Positions 1-5,270 of a DNA stretch of 5,270 bases are shown here, in pieces. The stretch is taken from positions 1 to 5,270 of the forward strand of contig CAJGDT010000124.1 of assembly GCA_904502265.1 (NCBI GenBank), in the 5' to 3' direction. The notes beneath the pieces were generated by a model. The model ran no database searches. It was not told the DNA's origin and worked only from the letters and a program-made list of their open reading frames with translations. The position numbers and the translations under genes were made by a program. Within the stretch, counting starts at the first letter, position 1. Every line of letters starts with the position of its first letter. The stretch comes from an uncultured Barnesiella sp. (lineage in GTDB: Bacteria; Bacteroidota; Bacteroidia; Bacteroidales; Barnesiellaceae_A).

Positions 1-81
1 ATTCAAGAAGCTTTGCGCAGGCGCATCTATTGCACTCATCGACAAGCACAAAGCAAGTGCTATCCATAAATATCTTCTCAT
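1..81 (-). CDS. Secreted/envelope protein, N-terminal fragment (runs off left edge)
   Basis: Only the first 27 codons are present; the gene continues beyond base 1. Reading leftwards from the ATG at 81-79, the peptide begins MRRYLWIALALCLSMSAIDA and continues PAQSFLN. This is a textbook signal peptide: two arginines, a hydrophobic core of about 12 residues, then a small-residue region ending in PAQ, a plausible signal peptidase I site, so the product is probably exported. An in-frame TAA at 90-88, three codons upstream, limits the start to this ATG or a nearby non-ATG codon. The gene lies 35 bases after the stop of the CYTH gene on the same strand, with no visible terminator or promoter between, so it is probably the third gene of that operon. 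Its mature domain is outside the window and its function cannot be told. A competing frame starting at 65 gives a Cys-rich peptide without a signal sequence and is less likely. Confidence 0.72.
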   Translation of the reverse strand, partial: MRRYLWIALALCLSMSAIDAPAQSFLN

Positions 82-100
82 AATTAGTTAAATATCTTCT
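67..100. repeat. 12-bp exact direct repeat flanking a start codon
   Basis: The sequence TAAATATCTTCT occurs at 67-78 and again at 89-100, 22 bases apart (about two helical turns). On the minus strand (AGAAGATATTTA) one copy sits just upstream of the ATG at 81-79 and the other exactly covers codons 2 to 5 of that gene. It may be a protein-binding site, a duplication, or chance in AT-rich DNA. The repeat itself is certain; any role is not known. Confidence 0.6.
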
Positions 101-116
101 TTTTCGTTCTATGATT

Positions 117-608
117 TTATTTAACTTCCTTCTCCACATCACTCCATTGCGAGTAGGGGTGCTCGCTGAGGCATGAGTTGTAGTAGCGGGCTATTCCGGT
201 GACATTTTTGCCGATAAAGGGCGGTTGCTCGTATGACTCGTTTTCGTCATTGAGTTCTATCTCGGCTATTACCAGCCCTTCGTTATCTCCTGCAAAGCGG
301 TCTATCTCCCATGTGTGACCTTTGTAGGGATATAGGTAACGGGTCTTTTCGATAATGGGAGTTGTGCACAAGTTGTCGAGCATGGCTTGTGCTTTGTCAA
401 CGTCTATCTCAAATTCGTACTCGGGGCGTGATGCGCCGTTATTCTTGCCTTTGATGGTGAGGTAGGCTGTGTTGTCGGCAATGCGCACCCTCACTACACA
501 AGTAGGTTGTGTAGTAAGATAGCCTTGGCGAAAGTATGTTTTACGGCTGTAGCCTTGTAGGTAGCTTTCGTCGCTAACGATGTATTTGTGTTCTATTTCG
601 GTAGCCAT
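117..608 (-). CDS. CYTH-domain protein (triphosphate tunnel metalloenzyme family)
   Basis: A complete 163-residue cytoplasmic protein, the usual length of the short single-domain bacterial CYTH proteins. The N-terminal signature ExExK is present as E4, E6, K8. Further charged residues expected to line the triphosphate-binding tunnel are visible: R40 and R42 (VRVRI), K53 (LTIKGK), E63/E65/E67 (PEYEFEI), K88 and R90 (EKTRY), D103-R104 (WEIDRF) and E116/E118 (IAEIEL). Family members hydrolyse triphosphates such as inorganic tripolyphosphate or thiamine triphosphate, or cyclise ATP, using divalent metal. The sequence shows an intact active tunnel but does not decide the substrate; the short stand-alone form makes inorganic triphosphatase the likeliest reading. 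The start follows the upstream M23-like gene by 7 bases, so the two are probably cotranscribed. No frameshift or missing signature residue is seen. Confidence 0.9.
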   Translation of the reverse strand: MATEIEHKYIVSDESYLQGYSRKTYFRQGYLTTQPTCVVRVRIADNTAYLTIKGKNNGASRPEYEFEIDVDKAQAMLDNLCTTPIIEKTRYLYPYKGHTWEIDRFAGDNEGLVIAEIELNDENESYEQPPFIGKNVTGIARYYNSCLSEHPYSQWSDVEKEVK

Positions 609-615
609 CTGCTTG

Positions 616-1476
616 TCAGAATGTGATGTATATGCGAGGATCTATGGCTATACCTGCGTGCCAAAGTTCAAATAGCAGTGCGTTGTTGTTGGCAGTACCA
701 ACGAGAGCAAAGCGTTCTCCGGCTGTTATTTTGTCGCCGGTTTGTCGCAAGCACTCACTTATGTTGCGGTATATGCTTACAAAGTTCTTGTTGTGTTGCA
801 CCATAACTATGTATCCGTGAGCAATGGTGTGGGTGATTGCTATGATAGTACCATCAAGTACAGCCGATACAGATGAGTTGCGAGCTGCTTGTATTTCAAT
901 ACCATATGACCCATATTGAGGATTGAAGGTGTTGATTATGTTGCCCATCAATGGTGGGTGAAAGAGCAAACCTTCGTTGGGGGTAGGCAGCATGGTAAGG
1001 TTAAATCGTTCGTCTTTCTCATACTCCTCAGCAAAGGCTTCGCTCTCGGGCGATGACTTAGTGAGTATGTCGGGAGTCCATTTCTTTACTGAGTCGAGGT
1101 TGGCCGCAGTAGTCTCATCGAGGGTGATGCTGTCTATGGTTATTTCGTCATTGAGTATTCGCGCGATGTTCTCCATGTAGAGTTCGCGTAGCTCCATTTG
1201 TCGGCTTAGAGAATCGAGTCGCACGGCATTGTCTACGATTTGTGCCCGTGTTTCGTGCTTGAGATATCCCGGTAGAATATAGTGCAACGGAGTCCAAGCA
1301 AAGAGGGCAAACATGCCGAAGCCAAATATAAAGACAATAATGGCTGTTAACAATATGGCTCGCAATCGCGATATCTTGCCACTCCATACCTCTTTGTCGC
1401 TGTCTATCTGCTTGATGGTGATGCGATAGGGGGTAAGAAGTTGGTTCTCGTCTTTGTTTGTATCTTTATTATTCAT
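616..1476 (-). CDS. Membrane-anchored degenerate M23/LytM-domain protein
   Basis: A complete 286-residue protein. Residues 1-39 are polar and probably cytoplasmic, about 40-61 form one transmembrane helix, about 73-115 are predicted here by eye to be helical or coiled-coil, and about 170-286 align with the M23 (LytM) peptidase fold, including the VxAxxDGTII strand, GYIVMVQH, the TGDKITAGE turn and a final DPRIYI. M23 enzymes cut peptidoglycan cross-bridges with a zinc held by HxGxD and HxH. Here those positions read S190-x-G-x-E194 and A266-x-L268, and the usual histidine after YxH is N238, so the enzyme is expected to be inactive. By analogy with EnvC and NlpD, which have degenerate LytM domains and activate amidases, a structural or regulatory role in cell-wall turnover or division is inferred. 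It is the first gene of the leftward operon, with a TAnnTTTG box 36 bases before the ATG. Confidence 0.86.
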   Translation of the reverse strand: MNNKDTNKDENQLLTPYRITIKQIDSDKEVWSGKISRLRAILLTAIIVFIFGFGMFALFAWTPLHYILPGYLKHETRAQIVDNAVRLDSLSRQMELRELYMENIARILNDEITIDSITLDETTAANLDSVKKWTPDILTKSSPESEAFAEEYEKDERFNLTMLPTPNEGLLFHPPLMGNIINTFNPQYGSYGIEIQAARNSSVSAVLDGTIIAITHTIAHGYIVMVQHNKNFVSIYRNISECLRQTGDKITAGERFALVGTANNNALLFELWHAGIAIDPRIYITF

Positions 1477-1723
1477 TTCAATAAAATAGGTGTTTACAAA
1501 GTTTTGTCGTTCAAATGTACTAAATTAAGTAGAAATAACCTTGCGAAAGGGCTATTTTTTCTTTTCTACACATCCTTTATGATACTTTGTCGAGGTTTTA
1601 TTCGGTCAATGTGATTGAACAGAATTAACGTAGTATTGTTTTAATTACAAAAAAATGTAGGTGCCAAAAGTCTGTTGCCGAGTAGTACCCACATCTATGT
1701 ATTATCAACTAAAACCGTATGAA
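1477..1723. other. Divergent intergenic region
   Basis: This AT-rich stretch of about 250 bases separates the leftward LytM operon from the rightward OmpA-like gene and must hold promoters for both. The leftward one is well marked (1512-1519). On the plus strand only imperfect matches to TAnnTTTG are seen: TACTTTG at 1583-1589, one base short, and TAGTATTG at 1631-1638, with one mismatch. Neither has a TTG box at 19-21 bases upstream, so the OmpA-like promoter is not assigned. No small gene or RNA structure is recognised here. Confidence 0.6.
1512..1519 (-). promoter_or_regulatory. Bacteroidota -7 promoter element for the LytM-CYTH operon
   Basis: On the minus strand the bases read TACATTTG, an exact match to the Bacteroidota -7 consensus TAnnTTTG. 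It lies 36 bases upstream of the ATG at 1476, which would give a leader of roughly 30 bases. No clear TTG/TTTG -33 box is seen at the expected 19-21 base spacing, so the assignment rests on the -7 element and its position. Confidence 0.55.
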
Positions 1724-2908
1724 ATGAAAACGAAACAGTTTTTTTACTTCTGTAGTATTCTCTGTCTCGTATGCTATGCCACCTTCGCAGCGCAAGCTCA
1801 GGTGGTAGTCGAGGAGGTGACTGTGGCCGAACTTATTCCCGGCAAGCCACGTTACTACGCAGAGAGTAATCTTGACAATTGGTATCTGTCGATAGGTGCG
1901 GGTACGCAGACCTATCTTACCGAAAATGACAACAGTGATGCGCATTTTACATTAGCCATGAATGTGGCAGTGGGTAAGTGGATAACACCCTTTGTGGGTG
2001 TACGTATGAGTGCAATGGGTGGTTCGTTGCATTATGACTGGTTGTCATCTCGTACGTCTCAGTACAATTATGGTTCTATGCGTTATGGCGCTTTCTATGT
2101 CGATTTCTTGTGGGAGATGCTCAATACCGTAGCCGGCTATAGCGAGCGTCGTGTTATCTCTATCATTCCGTTTATCGGATTGGGTGGAGCTTATGGATGG
2201 CATCACAATAGTAATTTGGAGGATACTTGGGCAATGCCTGTCACAGGTGGTCTTAAACTCAATTTCCGACTGGGTCACTATGTCGATCTTTTCTTCGAGG
2301 GTCGTGTACAAGCTGTTGCCGATCAGTTCAATCGTGTGAACATGGGCAGCCAGATAGAGACTGCGATATCGGTTATCGGAGGTCTTTCGTTTAAGTTCCG
2401 CGAGAGTCGTTTCAAAGCATTCGATCCCTACATTGACCAGTTGGCTATTGCTGAGCTAAACCGTCGCACCAACCAGTTGCGAGCGGCCTTGCAAGAGTGT
2501 CAGTCGCGCAAGATTGAATGTCCTCCTTGCCCCGAGGTAGCACCTCAGACCATTGTCGTTGAGAAAGAGAGTTGTGGTGGAATGATGGCATCGATTTCGT
2601 TTGCAATAAACAGTGCTACAGTGTCACAACGCGAAATGGTTAATGCATATAACGTAGCGCAATGGCTTAAAGAGAATCCCGATTGCAAAGTTACCATTAC
2701 CGGCTATGCCGACCGTAATACCGGTACGGCCGAGTACAATATGAAACTGAGTAAGCGTCGTGCCGAGGCTGTGGCTGAGATACTTCAAAAGAACTATGGC
2801 ATACCTGCCGGCCGTATCGTGATAGATAGCGAAGGAAGTAGTCAGCAACCCTATCCCAATGACAATAATTGGAATCGCATAGTTCTCATCGTTGGTGGCG
2901 AGCATTGA
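1724..2908 (+). CDS. OmpA-family outer-membrane protein with N-terminal beta-barrel
   Basis: A 394-residue protein counted from the ATG at 1724. That start gives a classic signal peptide (MKTKQFFYFC..., cleavage probably after AQA at residue 25); a GTG at 1661 or ATG at 1697 would place extra polar residues before it. Residues about 50-225 alternate aromatic and polar residues with many glycines, as in a small outer-membrane beta-barrel. Residues about 235-285 form a linker with Cys259, Cys266, Cys269 and Cys284. Residues about 287-394 are an OmpA-like peptidoglycan-binding domain: GYAD with D330, the LSKRRA helix with R346 (the usual ligands for diaminopimelate) and the closing NRIV at 384-387 in place of NRRV. 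It probably tethers the outer membrane to the cell wall. It stands alone, with a terminator after it. Confidence 0.9.
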   Translation: MKTKQFFYFCSILCLVCYATFAAQAQVVVEEVTVAELIPGKPRYYAESNLDNWYLSIGAGTQTYLTENDNSDAHFTLAMNVAVGKWITPFVGVRMSAMGGSLHYDWLSSRTSQYNYGSMRYGAFYVDFLWEMLNTVAGYSERRVISIIPFIGLGGAYGWHHNSNLEDTWAMPVTGGLKLNFRLGHYVDLFFEGRVQAVADQFNRVNMGSQIETAISVIGGLSFKFRESRFKAFDPYIDQLAIAELNRRTNQLRAALQECQSRKIECPPCPEVAPQTIVVEKESCGGMMASISFAINSATVSQREMVNAYNVAQWLKENPDCKVTITGYADRNTGTAEYNMKLSKRRAEAVAEILQKNYGIPAGRIVIDSEGSSQQPYPNDNNWNRIVLIVGGEH

Positions 2909-2945
2909 TTGAATACCGTTTTTCTGAATTTATAATAAATCTGCC

Positions 2946-2990
2946 CGTGGGGATATGTCGTGTAGGCATGTCCCCACGATTGTTTTGTCT
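2946..2990 (+). terminator. Intrinsic terminator after the OmpA-like gene
   Basis: Arms 2946-2959 and 2965-2978 pair over 14 positions (8 perfect outer pairs, CGTGGGGA with TCCCCACG, then 6 inner pairs including two G-U) around a 5-base loop GTGTA. A T-rich run, ATTGTTTTGTCT, follows directly. It starts 37 bases after the stop codon at 2906-2908. The minus strand lacks a T-run after the hairpin, so it should act rightwards only. The T-run is interrupted by G, so efficiency may be moderate. Confidence 0.8.
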
Positions 2991-3035
2991 ATAATAAAAA
3001 TATTTATGCTTATTGTTGCTATCCTCCTATAATGC

Positions 3036-3066
3036 TTGCATAATAACCTCAAGAATGTTATCTTTG
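3036..3066 (+). promoter_or_regulatory. Bacteroidota promoter for the methyltransferase-radA operon
   Basis: TTG at 3036-3038 fits the -33 element and TATCTTTG at 3059-3066 fits TAnnTTTG exactly; the 20-base gap is within the usual 19-21. Transcription should start near 3072-3075, leaving a leader of about 47 bases before the ATG at 3121. This argues against the GTG at 3079 as the start, which would leave almost no leader. Confidence 0.72.
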
Positions 3067-3120
3067 TAAATTGAATAAGTGTGGATATATGTGCACATTA
3101 ATGCTTGTTTATACACCTAT

Positions 3121-3888
3121 ATGTTATCAAAAAATCAAATAAAATTCATTCAATCGCTGGCACGTAAGAAGGGCCGTGTCGAGAGTGGTTGTTTCCTTGC
3201 CGAGGGTAACAAACTTGTTGAGGATACATTGCACGCTTTTGAGTGCCGCATGTTGGTCGCCACACCTCAATGGTGGGAACAACATACACATGTGCAAGCC
3301 GATGTCAAAGTAGAGGCATCGCGCGATGAGTTGTCGCGAGTATCACAATTAACGACTCCTCAGGATGTGTTGGCGGTGTATGTTGTGCCTCAACGTTCGC
3401 TCGATATAGAACTATTGCACGATCAATTGTCTCTTGTGCTCGATACCGTACAAGACCCCGGCAATCTGGGTACAATCATTCGCATTGCCGACTGGATGGG
3501 TATTCGTAACATTATCTGTTCGCCCGAGACGGCCGATGTGTACAATCCCAAAGTGGTACAAGCCACCATGGGAGCCTTGGCACGTGTTGTGTTGCATTAC
3601 ACACCGTTGGTGCCATTTATGGAGCAAGTAAAGGACTCTATGCCTGTATATGGCACATATCTCGATGGTGAGAATATCTATCGCAAGACTTTATCGACAC
3701 ATGGTCTTATCGTGATGGGTAATGAAGGAAATGGTATTTCATCGGCACTCGAACCTTATATATCACATCGATTGTATATCCCCAATTATCCCCAGGGTGC
3801 AGTGACAAGCGAGAGCCTCAATGTTGCGGTGGCAACGGCTATAACATGTGCCGAGTTTCGTCGACGCGAATCGGAATTAAAAATGTAA
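3121..3888 (+). CDS. SpoU/TrmH-family RNA 2'-O-methyltransferase
   Basis: A 255-residue protein that transfers a methyl group from S-adenosylmethionine to a ribose 2'-OH in rRNA or tRNA. The N-terminal part (about 1-95, with GCFLAEGNKLVEDTL at 23-37) resembles the small RNA-binding substrate domain of RlmB-like members. The catalytic SPOUT domain shows all three motifs: motif 1 at 108-121 (DPGNLGTIIR, with N115 and R121), motif 2 at 195-205 (GLIVMGNEGNG, with E202) and motif 3 at 220-240 (IPNYPQGAVTSESLNVAVA, with S232 and N234), which together form the trefoil-knot cofactor site. NPKVVQATMGALARV at 142-156 is also typical. The ATG at 3121 is chosen because the family normally begins with a LSKNQIKxIQSL-type helix and because the promoter lies just upstream. 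The exact RNA target cannot be read from sequence. The gene ends 4 bases before radA. Confidence 0.9.
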   Translation: MLSKNQIKFIQSLARKKGRVESGCFLAEGNKLVEDTLHAFECRMLVATPQWWEQHTHVQADVKVEASRDELSRVSQLTTPQDVLAVYVVPQRSLDIELLHDQLSLVLDTVQDPGNLGTIIRIADWMGIRNIICSPETADVYNPKVVQATMGALARVVLHYTPLVPFMEQVKDSMPVYGTYLDGENIYRKTLSTHGLIVMGNEGNGISSALEPYISHRLYIPNYPQGAVTSESLNVAVATAITCAEFRRRESELKM

Positions 3889-3892
3889 TTGT

Positions 3893-5263
3893 ATGGCTAA
3901 AACGAAAAGTGTATATTGCTGTAACAATTGTGGAGCTGAAAGTCCCAAATGGATAGGCCGCTGTCCGGTATGTGGCGAGTGGAATACATATGTCGAGCAG
4001 GTAGTATCGGTTAAGCCCTCTTCCTCGGCCCGCGTGTCGCATACCGTTGATGGGTCGAAGGCACAACCTTTGCGTTTGGAACAAATTGACTCTACCAACG
4101 AGCCTCGTATCGACTTGGGTAATGCCGAACTCAACCGCGTGTTGGGTGGTGGTCTCGTGCGTGGTTCTTTGGTACTTATTGGTGGAGAACCGGGTATAGG
4201 TAAGTCTACATTGATACTCCAAACTGTACTTTCGCTGAAGAATTATCGCACACTATATGTGAGTGGCGAGGAGAGTGCCCGACAACTCAAGTTGCGTGCC
4301 GAACGCATCGGCTATGACAACCCCGACTGCTACATCGTGTGCGAGACCATGTTGGAAGATATAATGGTGCATGTGCGCAACGTGCGTCCCGATATACTTA
4401 TAGTCGATTCGATACAGACTATAGCTACCGATACGCTCGAGTCGTCGGCCGGATCGGTTGCTCAGGTGCGTGAATGTACGGCTGCTCTGTTGCGTTTTGC
4501 CAAGGAGAGTGGCACACCGGTGTTGTTGGTAGGTCACATCAATAAGGAGGGTAGCATAGCCGGCCCTAAGGTGTTGGAGCATATTGTCGATACCGTATTG
4601 CAGTTTGAGGGCGATCGTCACTATATGTATCGCATACTTCGCTCGGTGAAGAACCGCTTCGGTAGCACTGCCGAGTTGGGTATATATGAGATGCGACAAG
4701 AGGGCTTGCGCGAGGTGAGCAACCCATCCGAATTGTTGCTCACAGCCAATCATGAAGGTCTCAGTGGTGTAGCTATTGCTGTGGCTATCGAGGGCATACG
4801 CCCCTTCCTTATCGAGACACAGGCGCTTGTGAGCAGTGCTGCCTATGGAACACCGCAACGTTCATCGACAGGATTCGACTTACGACGGATGAATATGTTG
4901 CTGGCAGTCCTCGAGAAGCGTGTAGGCTTTAAGTTGGGACAAAAGGATGTTTTCCTCAACATCGCCGGAGGTATCAAAGTGAACGACCCGGCCATGGACC
5001 TGGCCATTATCAGTGCCATACTCTCGTCCAACATGGACATGAGCATCGAGGAGGGTACATGCCTTACCGGTGAGGTGGGCTTGTCGGGTGAGATACGTCC
5101 CGTCAATCGCATTGAGCAACGCATACTTGAGGCCGAGAAGTTGGGCTTCCGTCGCATTATTAGTCCTCACAATAACATCAACGGTTTTGATATCTCAAAA
5201 CTCAAAATAGAAATCTTACACGTACGCAAGGTTGAGGAGGCATTTCGCCTGCTCTTCGGATAA
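3893..5263 (+). CDS. radA: DNA repair/recombination ATPase RadA (Sms)
   Basis: A complete 456-residue protein, the normal length for bacterial RadA, which helps branch migration and processing of recombination intermediates alongside RecA. In order it has a four-cysteine zinc finger (C10, C13, C24, C27, within CNNCG and CPVCGEWN), a RecA-like ATPase core with Walker A GEPGIGKS at 98-105 and Walker B ILIVDS ending near D172, the RadA-specific KNRFG motif at 253-257, and a C-terminal Lon-protease-like domain from about 280 (including GGIKVNDPAMDLAI) that in this family is structural and not a working protease. All expected catalytic residues are intact. It begins 4 bases after the stop of the methyltransferase gene, so the two are probably cotranscribed and perhaps translationally coupled. 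There is no separate promoter visible between them. Confidence 0.97.
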   Translation: MAKTKSVYCCNNCGAESPKWIGRCPVCGEWNTYVEQVVSVKPSSSARVSHTVDGSKAQPLRLEQIDSTNEPRIDLGNAELNRVLGGGLVRGSLVLIGGEPGIGKSTLILQTVLSLKNYRTLYVSGEESARQLKLRAERIGYDNPDCYIVCETMLEDIMVHVRNVRPDILIVDSIQTIATDTLESSAGSVAQVRECTAALLRFAKESGTPVLLVGHINKEGSIAGPKVLEHIVDTVLQFEGDRHYMYRILRSVKNRFGSTAELGIYEMRQEGLREVSNPSELLLTANHEGLSGVAIAVAIEGIRPFLIETQALVSSAAYGTPQRSSTGFDLRRMNMLLAVLEKRVGFKLGQKDVFLNIAGGIKVNDPAMDLAIISAILSSNMDMSIEEGTCLTGEVGLSGEIRPVNRIEQRILEAEKLGFRRIISPHNNINGFDISKLKIEILHVRKVEEAFRLLFG

Positions 5264-5270
5264 AATGATA

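Noticed and set aside
1..65. Cys-rich alternative frame from ATG at 65 at the left edge
   Set aside because: The overlapping frame from 81 gives a clear signal peptide with an upstream in-frame stop, which is much stronger evidence.
1539..1564. CCTT/AAGG mini-hairpin with a GCGA loop followed by a T-rich run, like a rightward terminator
   Set aside because: The stem is only 4 bp and no plus-strand gene ends upstream of it; it sits in a divergent promoter region.
1661..1723. Longer N-terminus for the OmpA-like protein from GTG at 1661 or ATG at 1697
   Set aside because: The added residues are not signal-like and would bury the classic signal peptide that begins at 1724.
1985..2001. ACACCC/GGGTGT inverted repeat with a 5-base loop
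   Set aside because: It lies inside the OmpA-like coding region, is short and has no T-run; chance pairing is the simplest reading.
3839..4222. A 127-codon minus-strand open frame across the methyltransferase-radA junction
   Set aside because: It is antisense to two convincing genes and has no family resemblance; the two plus-strand proteins explain this DNA.
4253..4858. A 201-codon open frame on the minus strand within radA
   Set aside because: It lies wholly opposite a fully conserved radA, the translation shows no recognisable domain, and no promoter or start context is seen. It is best explained as a by-product of radA codon use.
1..5270. CRISPR arrays, tRNA or rRNA genes, insertion sequences, phage or toxin-antitoxin genes
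   Set aside because: No spaced repeats, RNA-gene signatures, transposase-like proteins or terminal inverted repeats were seen on either strand.

Overview
The window looks like ordinary chromosomal sequence from a member of the Bacteroidota, most probably order Bacteroidales. Three things point there: two good matches to the Bacteroidota promoter element TAnnTTTG at sensible distances from genes, start codons without clear Shine-Dalgarno sequences, and the kind of proteins encoded (a CYTH-domain protein, a degenerate M23/LytM protein, an OmpA-family protein with an N-terminal beta-barrel). Nothing suggests a phage, insertion sequence, plasmid or CRISPR array.

Left part (1-1476, minus strand): three genes read leftwards from one probable promoter at 1512-1519. 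In order of transcription they are an inner-membrane-anchored LytM/M23-like protein whose metal-binding residues all appear to be lost, a short CYTH-domain protein 7 bases further on, and the first 27 codons of a secreted or envelope protein that runs off the left edge. The tight spacing suggests an operon.

Middle part (1477-3120): a divergent intergenic region is followed by a monocistronic-looking gene for an OmpA-like outer-membrane protein on the plus strand (true start most likely 1724), closed by a strong hairpin terminator at 2946-2990.

Right part (3036-5270, plus strand): a well-formed Bacteroidota promoter (TTG, 20 bases, TATCTTTG) drives a SpoU/TrmH-family RNA methyltransferase and, 4 bases after its stop, radA, which encodes the RadA recombination/repair ATPase. 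A further ATG lies one base after the radA stop, at the very edge of the window.

I found no convincing new system. The most worthwhile items are the apparently catalytically dead LytM protein in a row with a CYTH protein and a secreted protein, the exact 12-bp direct repeat around the start of that third gene, and the hairpin after the OmpA gene, which may belong to a dispersed repeat family.
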